Of a stretch of 64,000 bases of DNA, positions 11,168 to 21,943 are shown piece by piece. The position numbers and the translations under genes were made by a program. The stretch is from the NCBI GenBank assembly GCA_028023455.1, contig JAQFVV010012405.1, positions 8,845,291 to 8,909,290 on the forward strand, read 5' to 3'. The notes below the pieces were generated by a model that did no database searches, was not told the origin of the DNA, and saw nothing but the letters and a program-made list of their open reading frames with translations. Position 1 is the stretch's first letter; every line of letters starts with the position of its first letter. This stretch comes from Epiperipatus broadwayi (taxonomy: Eukaryota > Onychophora > Udeonychophora > Euonychophora > Peripatidae).

Positions 11168-11619
11168 CAATTCAAAATACAGCAAAACTCTCCATATAGT
11201 AGTGCCATCTTGTGCTAACAAGAGCAATCAATGGATGCCAGAAGGCTTGTGCATAAAATCCCTATCTAGTGCCTACTCATCCAATATCCCCAGACTAGTT
11301 TCTGGCTTGTGGCCTTCATCAGTGAGGAGCCTTGGATCTGAGAGCACTGCACCTAGATCTTAGGATCTAATGCAACCCTCCAGCACCCATCTTTTAACTC
11401 TATTTAACTACAAAACTATGAGAATGAAATTGAAAACACTATTAATATTTTCAATCCAAGCTCAATAGCTTATATAGTCATATGGGTCTGAACTCAATTC
11501 AGTACCCATACATTTTGGTGTCTTTGGCTCTTTAACAACCATAGCCACCACTATCCTATTAGGCAGGATTGGTGTTAAACCACTAAACATCACATGATCA
11601 CTATCATAGTGATCATGTG
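11168..11619 (-). mobile_element. Retrozyme-like non-coding insertion with hammerhead
   Basis: A 452-bp segment without coding potential splits a PLE gene and is bounded by 12-bp direct repeats. On the minus strand it carries a hammerhead-like motif (11279-11337). About 145 nt upstream of that lies TTCAGACCCATAT with a following TTGAGCTTGGAT. The same block precedes the hammerheads at 53.4 and 63.4 kb. The far end (11588-11619) is a near-perfect palindrome around ATCACATGATCACTAT. Known animal retrozymes are short, non-coding, carry type I hammerheads and move through circular RNA. That identity is inferred here from structure. Confidence 0.65.
11279..11337 (-). ncRNA. Hammerhead ribozyme-like motif, type I (11-kb copy)
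   Basis: Minus strand, 5' to 3': ATCCAA (outer stem I), TCCTCA (inner stem I), the CTGATGA box at 11322-11316, a GGC/GCC stem II with loop CACAA, then GAAA. The self-complementary ACTAGT gives a two-base-pair stem III ending GTC at 11293. TGGGGA pairs with TCCTCA (one G-U) and TTGGAT pairs with ATCCAA. Predicted cleavage is between 11293 and 11292. An A-A apposition at the base of stem II is unlike the usual G-C, so activity may be weak or lost. Confidence 0.7.
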
Positions 11620-11631
11620 ATATTTATATAA
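11620..11631 (+). repeat. Target-site duplication, right copy
   Basis: Second copy of ATATTTATATAA (see 11156-11167). PLE coding sequence continues directly after it. Confidence 0.65.
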
Positions 11632-11960
11632 ATGTGCTAAAACAAACTCCAATGTTAAATCTATATTTTTGGAACATGAAAGTAAATCTGGATATAATTT
11701 TAATCCTATTAATATTGATGCTTGTACAGAATGTAATGATCAAAAAAGAAAATATAAAGAGGTATGATTTATAGCAAATAATATCAATGCAATAAACAAA
11801 AAAAAATTCTACAGTGTAATACCACGTAAATGGCATATTTAATGTTAATGTTTATATTTATTTTATTTATATATTTTATTGCAGTTCTATGATTATGACC
11901 AATCTGGTCGAAAGCACTGTTTAGATTTTATTAAAATTTTAAACTTTCCTGCATAGTTTT
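11632..11960 (+). pseudogene. Penelope-like element 3' part (3' piece)
   Basis: In a frame shifted by one base relative to the 5' piece, the plus strand reads KCAKTNSNVKSIFLEHESKS, then DACTECNDQKRKYKE and INAINKKKFYSVIP. This fits the region after GIY-YIG at the C terminus of PLE proteins, and a stop follows. The non-coding tail contains CTATGATTATGACCAATCTG and GTCGAAAGCACTG at about 11888-11922. A comparable tail (CTATGACTATGAGGG, GAAAGTGCTCAGCC) ends the other PLE at about 48.85 kb on the minus strand. Confidence 0.65.
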
Positions 11961-12580
11961 CCATTACTATTATATTAGATTAATATTATTATTGCTGGCA
12001 GCCACAACTCATTCTAGCATTACAAAACAAAGTTATATCATTAACTTTAGTAAACTTCAGCATAAACATCATGTATTTCTAAATGGGAGGTATCTTATTT
12101 AAGTGTTCGTGCATCTCATGATGCTTAACTTGAAAATTACAAACTACATATATATTCATTTAATAAAAATGAATATGAAATTTTTTAATTATGCTGTTCT
12201 TTAAGTTCAAAATCTGCTATTGAAAAACATTTCTGAAATTCCTGTATAATGAGTTTCCTGAATTTATTTAAAAGACTGTCATATCTGAAGATTCATCACT
12301 TGGTATACAAACAAGATATATACACAAACACACCATATGTCCCAGTAAAATGGTGACTGGATCTCTCTTTAAGCTTCCTGCAGTATAATCTCTAAATCAA
12401 CACATGAGTTATGTAGCAACATAGTTTAGTTAATCAACATAAAAATTTTAAGGCACTAGCATATATGAATCACATGTTATGCTGTGAAATGTGATAGCAT
12501 TTTCATATCTTCATAGAACATTTTCAATGTTCTACCTATTATCATGACATCTTAAAAACAACCTAAAATGTCACTGTAAA
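11961..12580. other. AT-rich spacer, nothing recognised
   Basis: No coding or structural signature that I can support. Confidence 0.4.
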
Positions 12581-12582
12581 TC

Positions 12583-12675
12583 AAGTGTTGGTGGTCTAGT
12601 GGTCAGCACAGCTGCCTTACAAGCCGTTGTCCCAGGTTCGCTTCCCGGTCGGTGCTTTGACTCATGAAAAAAAAA
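12583..12675 (+). repeat. tRNA-derived SINE
   Basis: It begins AGTGTTGGTGGTCTAGTGGT. It has an A box in CTAGTGGTCAGCACAGCTG and a B box GGTTCGCTTCCCGG, followed by CATG and an A tail. The head matches the SINE at 62066, which has perfect flanking duplications. No clear duplication is visible around this copy. It resembles a tRNA in the promoter half only. Confidence 0.75.
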
Positions 12676-12679
12676 GTTA

Positions 12680-13225
12680 TAGCCTAATTGCCAAATTACT
12701 GTTAAAATCATTTTAAAGTTTTCAATAACAAAAGTTATTGTTAGAGCATAGTTCCATTATGGGTTAAGTGTATGATACATATGTCATAATTCGTGGTCCA
12801 GACATGCTAGTGTCTTAAAATTTTAACAGCGAATAGCTGAATTATATTACTTTATAACATGTGTGTTAATTCAGGGATGGTGTTGCTGCCAGATTGAGCA
12901 GAGTATCAATCACCTTTTTATTTTACATTTAAAAAAGTTGTAAAAAATAAAATTCTTTCATTTCTATTGAGATTTAAATTCACACACATATGAATAATGT
13001 TAAACAGTGCCATATGAACAACATTAAGTGACATGATAATCTCTCTACTGTTAAGCACTGCTCACACATCCTGTAATATCTGAATCCAATTCATTTTAAT
13101 TTGTTATATAGATAGCTCAAATACAGGACCATTGTATTAATGTTATACTTAGAAGCTGGGAGATTATCATTCCAATTAATAATATATATTTACCCGATTA
13201 AAAAACTTTTTTTTACATATTAATA
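12680..13225. other. AT-rich spacer, nothing recognised
   Basis: No supported features. Confidence 0.4.
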
Positions 13226-14108
13226 ACAATGCTTATAACTAGACATGCTGTTTTAATATCTTCAGTTTTTGTAAAAATTATGCCTAAAACTGCCCAAATT
13301 AGAAAATCAAGAAATGTACATTTAATTCACTTCCAGGGAGTTATGAAAAGAGCTCGGAGAATAAGTGAGGGTTTGTTAAGACAAAGAATAATTTCTCACA
13401 GATTTTGCAAGTATCAAACCTCTCACTTCATTGGTAATATATAATATTTGCTATAAAGTAGACTTACTGATGAAGATTTTATGAGCTTTTCAAGCAATAA
13501 GAACATCTTATTCTAAATTGCATAGAAAAATGAAAGAATGATGAAAGAAGAAACTTGTAAATCTATGTGGACGTATCAAATGCCATACTATACCAAATAG
13601 TCTACCAACTTCATCAGTTAAAAATCTTTGTTCTAAATATCTAAGTCGTGCCAGAATTTCTATTTCTAGAAAAATAATCAAACATTGCCATAACACCATC
13701 AAATATTTTATTGAATGTAATGGCAGTAATTCAGAAAGTTATTCAAAAATTATATTTAGAAGAAGCAGAATTATGTTGGGCAAATAACATTTGAGACCCA
13801 TTAAAAACCTAAATCAAACATTTATGAGAGGTAAGCTATTAAATTATTTAAACTAGTCAAATCCATAATCATTTTCTTGATGCTAATGTTACTGTATAAT
13901 GGATACTATTGATTATGATAACATAAGAGAGTTTCTCATAAGATACCAATACCAAAAAGTAGCAAAAAAATCATATTCCAGTTCCAGAAACAAAGTCAAA
14001 AGCATTATTCAGAAAGAATTGCAGGTGTTTTGCTGTATCAGAAAACAAATAAAGTGATATAATTTCAGTAAAATTTCTCATCTTTATGGTCTTCTTAATA
14101 TTCTTAAG

Positions 14109-14214
14109 GACTACATTCTATTAAGATCTATTGTTGGTACTAGAAATTCATCTTATAAAAACTGACTACATTCTATTAAGACCTATTGTTGGTACTAGAA
14201 ATTCATCTTATCAA
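14109..14214 (+). repeat. Short tandem duplication inside PLE
   Basis: A unit of about 54 bp beginning ACTACATTCTATTAAGA occurs twice in a row with one or two substitutions. The second copy carries the readable PLE block, so the duplication happened inside the dead element. Confidence 0.85.
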
Positions 14215-15030
14215 AACATGTCAAGATTTCTAATCAAGATTCTTAATCTTTTGGCACACAGCCATTATCAGGGATTCTAAGCATTTTGTGGAATTAATCA
14301 AAAATATGAAAATTGAAAGAACTGCCTTATTGGTAGGCTTTGATGTAGAACACATATTTATAAATGTATTCTATGTAAGGAAAAGTTTAAATGACAATAA
14401 TAGTTTAAAAGCCAGAATGGCTTCCTATTGATAATGTAATATAACTCTTAACGTTCTGCATAATGACAACATAGTTTCGCTACAGTATAGATTTCATTCA
14501 ATAAAATCAAGAGATGGTTATAGATTAACCATTGCTATCCTTTATTAGCAACATTTGCATAGAACTTGAAAGTATGACCATAAATACTACTTCATATCCA
14601 CATAAAGTATGGTTTCACTATGTTGATGATACATTTGTTGTGTAATCATACAGGTATTCTTGTGACAAGATTCCTTCATGACAAATGCAGAAAACTCACA
14701 CACACAGGAAAATACTTAACATATGCATTCACTCATGATAGAAACAGAAGTCATAGAAATGTACTATTACTATGGAACAAGGCAAAAGAAGTTATTCAGA
14801 AACCAGTAATTTGGAAAAGCTAATGACCTACATAAGACAAACTCTCATGAAGAATAGCCAGCCAGCAGTTGTCATTAAGAAAACCTTAAATAGACAACAA
14901 CAACAACAACAAAAAAAGAATATCAAAAGAAATTTGCAATCAATATAACATGAGAACAGACTTCCAAAACCATGATTCATTATAAGCAATTCTAACCTCT
15001 ATGTAACCTAAACTTAAAATGCTAAAAAAC

Positions 15031-15236
15031 AAAATCTACATTTATAAATTGTTATGTGAATTGGTGAAACCAGTCACTCCATTAGAAAGTGATTAAAAGA
15101 GCACAGTCTGATGATTAGAAAGAAAAACAAAACAAAATCTACATTTATAAATTGTTATGTGAATGGGTGAAACCAGTCACTCCATTAGAAAGTGATTAAA
15201 AGAGCACAGACTGATGATTAGAAAGAAAAACAAATG
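15031..15236 (+). repeat. 103-bp tandem duplication inside PLE
   Basis: The unit starting AAAATCTACATTTATAAATT at 15031 repeats at 15134. The two copies differ at only a few bases (for example ATTGGTG against ATGGGTG and CAGTCTG against CAGACTG), so the duplication is recent relative to the element's decay. Confidence 0.9.
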
Positions 15237-15700
15237 TATCTAAAACAGCAAAATTTGTATGAACTAATAAACATATCTTTGATTGGGAAAAGACAAAAAT
15301 GTTGGACCAGGAAAAACAAGTACAGAGAAGAAAATTTAAAGAAACTGCTCACATGACAATGGCAAACAACCCCATAACTCAATTTACTGTGATAATTTAT
15401 AATGCTTGAAAACCACTCATTAATTTTTCTCATTAAAAAACAAGGAAGGGGATCAGGATGACTCTCATAGATAAGTATATGAAATTGTTACCTTTGACAG
15501 AATATCCTAATTTGTTGGAGCATCACCTTAAATTTAATATTCACAAATCTAAAGGTTTCAGTTTTCATTTTCATGTTACAGTTGTTACTGCCTGGCCAGA
15601 AACTTATGAAATATTGAGGTACTACTTGAAACATTGTGCCACATGACCTGGTAGTCATGTGATGTTTATTCACATACTAACCTGTCAGTTATTATTAACT

Positions 15701-16105
15701 GTTTAATGTACTTGCAAATTTTAAATAAAATTTGAATTTTTCTTAAAACATTTAACAATTAAGATTAAATGGTATATCGAAATAGTCAAACGTATAATTA
15801 CAGTTAAGATATCATCATCATAAATTTTCAGATAAATACTAAATAGCCTTGTAGATTCAGATGGAAGATGGTTACTATTATTTCATGTATTGTTGAAATG
15901 GATGGACGTTTAGTAAACGGGAAATGTTTTAGATACTCTTTCTACATGTATTTACCTGACCATTGTATGCATGAAGCTATTATGAATGGTATGGAACAAT
16001 ATATTTCAAGTTTTTTTTTTTTTTTTTAAGGAGGCAATTTCAACGTTTCTTTGGGAAATAAGTAAAAAACAAATTCTATTTCTAAATAAATAACCCTCTG
16101 CAGCC
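15701..16105. other. AT-rich spacer, nothing recognised
   Basis: A poly-T tract near 16011-16027 is the only structure noted. Confidence 0.4.
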
Positions 16106-16109
16106 TTTT

Positions 16110-16315
16110 TAGAAGACTCGTGAAGGAGAAAGCAGTACTCACTAATTGCCAGGTGGTGAAAGTTCGAATTGTTTTTTATGCTTTTTCTATCCTCTTGCTA
16201 ATAATATCTAGAATTCCATTTATTGACCAATGTAGGATGATTATCTCAATGGATATGGGTCATCTACGTGGGAGAAAAATCCCAAGCCTATGGAAACCTA
16301 GCATATACGTATAGC
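16110..16315 (+). repeat. SINE of the dispersed family, with tRNA-like head
   Basis: A degenerate tRNA-like head (AAGACTCGTGAAGGAG to AAGTTCGAATTG) leads into the body shared with 7560, 36190, 46530 and 59420: CCATTTATTGACCAATGTAG and AAAATCCCAAGCCTATGGAA. Confidence 0.6.
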
Positions 16316-16868
16316 AAAGGAATAGGCTACCTCTGGAAGGTGAACTGTAACAATAATCTCAGAATTGTGCATAGCAGAGTAAATTTTTGCTAGTATATAA
16401 AAGAAAACGAGTGATGGAGATATTAAAAGAGATATGATATCAGTATGCCTCCAGACACTTGTGGATATTATACAAAAATCGCATGAAGTGCAGCGGATCA
16501 AAATTTTCTGCTCCTAAACAAATAATTATTCTTAATTGCAAATCAATAGATGAATTTTCTATATTTTGAAATGTTGTTAATGTTTCCATGTTATATACAG
16601 CAAAAAATATTTTTCAATGAATGTACAGCATTTCAATACACAGAAAACTTCAATTGCATAGGTTTAAGATATTCTTATGAAATGATTTATTAAAAAATTA
16701 GAAACTAATAATAAAAAAATGTAAGTATTAATTTTTTTATTCCGAATGATTACTTATGTAGCATACTTACATATATATGTGTGTATGTGTTATACACGTT
16801 TTTTGACACATGTATGACATGTACACATTTATATTTAAAACAATTCCAGTGCTAACGCTAAACTGAAA

Positions 16869-17040
16869 TAAATATCTAATATTAAATCACCCCATACGGT
16901 TAATTAAGAAATCCAGCACTATCCTCTATGAAATAAAACATTTTGAGGCTGGCCATTTTAAAATACGGACTCTAATATATTTATTTCATAGAGGGTGGTG
17001 CTGGATTTCTTAATCCTGTAGGGTGATTTGATATTTGACA
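16869..17040. repeat. Palindromic (fold-back) repeat
   Basis: Arms of about 65 bp (16869-16938 and 16979-17040) are inverted copies. The left arm TTAAGAAATCCAGCACTA pairs with TAGAGGGTGGTGCTGGATTT and its continuation. A loop of about 40 nt separates them. It is probably a MITE-like or fold-back element. Confidence 0.85.
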
Positions 17041-17082
17041 TTTATATATGAAAATAAATAATTTAGCGATGTATATAATTAT

Positions 17083-17199
17083 AATCTTGTGGAAGGAAAT
17101 TAATCTTCACACATGCGCTATTAGATTGAACTTATGTGCAACGTAAATTTAATCCAATAGCGCATAAACGTGTGAAGATTAATTTCCTTCCACAAGATT
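17083..17199. repeat. Palindromic (fold-back) repeat
   Basis: Arms of nearly 50 bp are inverted copies. The first begins AATCTTGTGGAAGGAAATTA and the last ends CCTTCCACAAGATT, with GCGCTATTAGATT / AATCCAATAGCGC near the apex. The loop is about 20 nt. It lies only 43 bp from the preceding palindrome but is unrelated in sequence. Confidence 0.9.
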
Positions 17200-19080
17200 A
17201 CATTTGTGTGTGTGTTAAAAATGCATATTATAAATACACTTGGCTAATGTCTGCAATTTCCAGCATCTATCACATAGTTTGGAACAAAACTTTGTGAATC
17301 CTAGGACACTACTATTAACAACATTTCGTTGAACTTAGTGAGTTCTTTATTAACGTAACCACTAGAAACTGTTATTTTACAAATCTGTTTAAAGAAGTCA
17401 TAACAGGAACTGTTACTTTTTCTTCTTTCCATCTTTTACTTTTTTTTTTTTTTTTAGTTATATAGTAATTTATCATTCTAAATTTTTTTTTTTTTTTGTC
17501 TATCAAGTGAGAAAGTTGAATTGTTTTTTTTTTTCTAACGGTTAATGAGGTTCATAGATGCTTTATTGTACTCCAAGGATTCATATTTCTTTATTATGTT
17601 AAAATAAAAACATAGATTTAAAGATATAAATTAATTAAATTTCTTTAGATAGAATCTACTTTAAGATAAGAACATAAAGTAATAATCACTTAATTAAATG
17701 TCAATTATGAATTGTTACATTTTCTGATTTCAGTTAGAAAAGTATAAGTGAAATTTATTGTTATTCTTCTGTTTTTAAAATAAGTTGAAGCTTTTCTTGA
17801 GCAATTTTTTTTAATTACCTTTATTTAAATAAAGTATGCAATAATTAATCATTGAGATTAAATAAACGTATATATATATACTTAAATAAGCAATATTACT
17901 AAATATTACCATCCTCGTTATTTATTAGTTGCATCATGAAGATGTGTGAATCATGTGATAATTTAGAAGATGTGTGAATGTGATTTACTTTTAAGTCCCA
18001 GTTATATTCATTATTTATAAATTACTATGAAATGAAATGTTTTAAAATGAAAAATATTGTAAGTATTAAAACAAATGTTTCCTAAATTGACTTGAAATTT
18101 CATTAACCTTTTATTAACCTTCATATTAAGCATTGGCACTACAATTAGGCTTGATTAAACTCATTGGTAGGAATGTGCAGGAATCATTCGATGGTAAAAC
18201 TTTTAATTAAAAAAGGCTTTGAGTGATTTTGATAGTTTTAGGCCATTTAATTTTAATTTTTAAATAAAAATACTTAGACATTAGCAACTAGTGATGATCC
18301 AAGGGAATAAAAATAAAACACTATATATAATCTTTGTTGAGGAGAAAGTACACTTTTGTGCTTGTGTAACATAGACTTTTGTTGACATTGTAGTAACAGG
18401 AAAATAAATTTATATCCTTTTTTTTCTGAAAATTTGTAAATATGTGTTTTCTAGTAAAATAAATTTATACATAATTTGTTTACTTGTTTTTATTTTTAAA
18501 ACTTTTAAATATTTGTTTTCTAGTAGATACGTGATATTTATAACTTTTGTTTGAATGCATTTGTTTTATAACAGAAAATTAATCAGCAGAAAGTTTACTT
18601 GTGCCAAATAAGAAACATCTTCTGTCAATAACTTTATTATTATATTTTATTGTTTTTTTTATAAATATTAATTCTTATTAAGTGCAAATTGGAAATTGAT
18701 TTTTAACATTTTAAAGAATATTTTTATTTGAATTTATGCTTAATCGAAATTTGCTTTAAATATATAGATTTGGTAAAAAATATTTTTTTTTTGCTAAATA
18801 CAATTTTTAGCCTGAAGACTGAAATAAAGCTTTTTATTTATTATTCCTTATTTCTATTTATTATTATTTTTTTGTTATATTTGTAAAACTGATATTTTAT
18901 TTTTTTAAATTACTCTCATTTTTTGAACTTTTCATTTTAATGAAATTTGTCAAAAATATAAATATTTCATTGAGATTTTTTTTTTTTTTTCATTAAAAAT
19001 AGAACTAAAAGAAAGGTCCAGGAATATTTCCCCAAAAATTAAATTAAAAGGTTAAATTAATTTTTAAGTCAACATATAAA
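17200..19080. other. Very AT-rich spacer
   Basis: Long T-runs and A/T-only blocks with no open frame of interest on either strand. Confidence 0.5.
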
Positions 19081-19084
19081 AGAG

Positions 19085-19165
19085 CTTTATGGCATAGTGG
19101 TGAGCAAATTCATCTGCATGATATAAATCTGAGATTCAAGACCTAGCTTGAAATTTACTCAGATC
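19085..19165 (+). repeat. tRNA-like SINE head
   Basis: GGCATAGTGGTGAGCAAATT gives an A-box-like start, and GAGATTCAAGACC 40 nt later gives a B-box-like element. Degenerate, so probably an old SINE. Confidence 0.45.
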
Positions 19166-20140
19166 ACAAATAGGATTTTTTTATAGGTAAACAACCATAA
19201 TTTTATTAGGTCATCATCTAAAAGCAGTCAGGAATGTAGTTTGGAGAGAGTAAACATTACATATTAATGCGGGTTTATCACATGAGTGCTATTGCACTAA
19301 CAGTAAAATAAAAATACTGTTATATTATCTGATATCACTAGTATGGAAGGAGATGTACGTCTGAAAATATTGAACTTGTGGATATCTTCATCTTTTAAAT
19401 ATTGATAAATATGTTTGTTATATGAAGTTTTTTCTTGAAACCAATAATCAGCATATTTGTTGATAAGCATTTCATTCTCATTTCTAATTGTAAAAATATT
19501 GTTAGGAAATATATGCCAATAATAAGTAATGAATTTATTAAATAAGAATGAAACAATCAGGCATACATCAGACAACTGAATATTTACTTATAGAAAAAAT
19601 TCTATCCAAATTCATTAATTTAAGCTAGATATTATGTAGATTGTTCACAAAAATATTTTTAATTCTATCATTAATTAATAAGTTTTGATGTTTTTATTTG
19701 ACATTTGATCACTAATTGTAAATAAACACCTTCAAGACTCCTTTAATCTTTTTTTGTTACTTATGTAAACAATTGAAATAATTTTATGTATATATATTTA
19801 TTTGTTGGCTAATTTTGTATGATTAAATATTTGTCATATGATTATTTTTCTCCTCCCCCCCTTTATATATTGTAACAGTACAATTTTTGAACTAGGTAAA
19901 CAGAAGATGAGTTTAAATGAAAGACGGGCCTCAACTATATACAATCAAAGATATACATACATATATAATGAGATCTTCAAGAAGTGTATTTAGACTTTGG
20001 TTCAAATAAATAATAAGTTGAATGGCTAATAAAATTCAGACAAAAATTTTAATTCAAATATATAATAATATTAACCAATGTTATGATTTATAACTTATAA
20101 TTTAAAAATACAAGTATTCCCAAAAGTATTTTATTTGTTT
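19166..20140. other. AT-rich spacer
   Basis: A 92-codon minus-strand frame (19297-19575) is rich in Ile, Asn, Phe and Tyr and matches nothing I recognise. It may be chance in AT-rich DNA. A GTAAAC follows at 19896 without a convincing exon. Confidence 0.35.
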
Positions 20141-20145
20141 TTCAG

Positions 20146-20221
20146 TTTCAATAAAAAGAAACTCAAAGGTGCCAAACCTCCTAAAAAGAAAGTTTACTTT
20201 TGGAAAAGTTTTAAATGGTGA
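20146..20221 (+). other. Possible terminal coding exon (speculative)
   Basis: A splice-acceptor-like tract (TTTATTTGTTTTTCAG ending at 20145) is followed by 24 codons ending in TGA: FNKKKLKGAKPPKKKVYFWK and SFKW. The peptide is strongly basic and unlike the repeat-derived frames around it. I cannot identify a gene. Upstream exons, if any, are not visible in this window. Chance is a serious alternative. Confidence 0.2.
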
Positions 20222-20713
20222 TTCTCACCAATTATTACTGCTATCCTAGCATGTTTCCCAATAGATTGCATAATTGCTCAGGGCTGTGGGTATTATCTAG
20301 CATAAGGGTGTATTTGGATTGAGTTCCAAACACAAACCTAAATGGATTAATCAAAAAAAATTCACAATTTATTAATAAGAAATCAATAATACTGTTGCAT
20401 ATATTGCAACTATCAACACATATGCAAAAATGTTATAGTAAAAAAAGATATTTTAAGATTAAGCTATGGTTCAAGTTTTAGGTCTTATGGTATTTATAAT
20501 AATAAGATCTTACCATGTTAAATACATTGAATCAGTCACCAACTATGGTTTTTTCAGGCCCCTGTTCTTTTAATATTTTACTGTTGTCTTTCTTACTTTT
20601 TTAATGATGATATTCTCTGTGAACACTGGTGATGTTAGAGAGAGTAAATACAGCAGCACTGGTGACTTTCTACAAGGGATAATTTCTAGCACTATCAGTT
20701 TCTTCCTTTTTTC

Positions 20714-20721
20714 TTTTACAG
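20714..20721 (+). repeat. hAT target-site duplication, left
   Basis: TTTTACAG directly precedes the terminal repeat. The identical 8 bp follow the element at 22637-22644. Confidence 0.9.
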
Positions 20722-20882
20722 CAGTGTTTCCCAACCTGTGGTACGCGTACCACTGGTGGTACGCGAGTTGCTGGTGGTACACGAAAAATAATCAATAATG
20801 GCCCACATAAAAAAAAAAATTAAATCATAAAAATATCATAGAAACGTTTTTTTCCTATAATTCATAAAAATTATTTTAATTA

Positions 20883-21130
20883 ATAATATTTAAAACAGCT
20901 TTATGCTGTCGCACATGCGCTTTGAAGATTTTAACTATAAATGAATGAATACTAACACTCAACCACATGATAAAGTCTTTGGAAAAGATAGAATGGCCAT
21001 CTATCTTTTCGAACCCAAACGCTTTTGTATGGGCGAATCTTTATCATGTGGTTGAGTGTTAGTATTCATTCATTTATAGTTAAAATCTTCAAAGCGCATG
21101 TGCAACAGCGTAATGCTGTTTTAAATATTA
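20883..21130. repeat. Palindromic repeat inside hAT
   Basis: Arms of about 92 bp (20883-20975 and 21039-21130) are near-identical inverted copies. The left contains AAACAGCTTTATGCTGTCGC and the right its complement with a few changes. The 63-nt loop contains its own short hairpin (AAGATAGAATGGCCATCTATCTT). Confidence 0.93.
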
Positions 21131-21229
21131 CAGTTTACAAACATCGTGCTATATAAAAATGATTTATTTAATTAATAATATTATACAATAAAGTTGTTAA
21201 TATGTACAGTCAATAATGATCTTTAATGT

Positions 21230-21830
21230 TAATGATAAAATTGAAAGTATGATTAAGAAATTAGATTTTTGGAAACAGTAATATATATAAGTATCGAAAA
21301 CAATCAACTGAAGTATTCGAAACTCTACATATTTTTTTGTTTGAAAATAAGGTTAGTCTGTCTCAAGATATACGAGAAAATATAATAGCACATTTAACAG
21401 GATTAAAATTGTCTTTCATGGAATATTTTCCAAAACCCGAAAACGCAAATGATAATTGGATTTCAAACCCTTCTATGCAGAAAATTTAGAAAAAGCTACA
21501 TCATTATCAATAAAGGATAAAGAAAATTTAATAGAATTATCATGTGACAGAACTTTACAAGTAGAATTCAAACGACACAATCTAATTAATTTTTGGTTAA
21601 ACATTAAAGAATATGAACAACTTTCTGAGAAAGCTCTTAAAAATATTATTACCATTTACTACTACGGAATTAATGGAAGAGCTTTTTTCTTCATATATTT
21701 TTTAAAAAAATAAGTATCGAAACAGATTGAACGCAGCTGTAGACTTAAGGGTATACCTCGCATCTTTTGAACCAAATTTCAAAAAATTATGTTGTTCGAA
21801 ACAAGCACAAAGATCTCATTAAATTTATTT
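21230..21830 (+). pseudogene. hAT transposase C-terminal remnant
   Basis: Readable pieces in three frames run in the right order. First come RENIIAHLTGLKLSFMEYFP and WISNPF, then (21456-21713) KENLIELSCDRTLQVEFK and FWLNIKEYEQLSEKALKNII. After a frameshift follow an ELF-like block and LNAAVDLRVYLASFEPNFKK. This is the pattern of the dimerisation region of hAT transposases related to ZBED5, where LSxFW and LSxKAL blocks precede a CExxFS-like motif. That motif and the catalytic residues are not intact. No N-terminal BED finger is visible. Confidence 0.72.
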
Positions 21831-21943
21831 TATAAAAATATTTGATTATGATAAGAAAATATATTAATTGGTTTTTTATAATTTTGTGTTTTTATTAAAA
21901 CCATTTATTAGTAAACGAAATATGACAAAATAGTAGATAAATA

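Larger units (their letters stand above)
13229..15700 (+). mobile_element. Heavily decayed Penelope-like element
   Basis: The reading is broken by many stops but key PLE blocks survive in order. YILLRPIVGTRNSSYQNMS (about 14164-14220) corresponds to the PLE RT block with RPIVS...N.P. GFDVEHIFINV (about 14338-14370) is the first catalytic Asp region. FHYVDDTFVV (about 14609-14640) is the YVDD box. Downstream, IYKLLCELVKPV may be the start of a GIY-YIG remnant. No intact hammerhead is visible in it. Two internal tandem duplications (near 14109-14214 and 15031-15236) arose after insertion. Confidence 0.65.

Noticed and set aside
10768-11199. Long open frame of repeated Asn and Asp codons running into PLE sequence
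   Set aside because: The Asn/Asp part is translation of an AAT/AAC/GAT microsatellite. Only the part after about 10913 is meaningful, as a PLE remnant.
12583-12675. Functional tRNA gene
   Set aside because: A and B boxes are present, but acceptor and anticodon stems do not pair properly, and an A tail follows, as in a SINE.
13455-13510. CTGATGA followed by AAGAACATC on the plus strand
   Set aside because: There is no GAAA at the right place and no stem II. The sequence reads as PLE-derived coding text.
15105-15235. CTGATGA boxes in both tandem copies
   Set aside because: Followed by TTAGAAAGAAAAAC with no hairpin and no stem I partner.
20570-20798. Tyr/Trp/His-rich frames at 20570-20798 on both strands
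   Set aside because: They run across the hAT terminal repeat (GGTACGCG/TGGTGGTAC) and are translations of non-coding repeat sequence.
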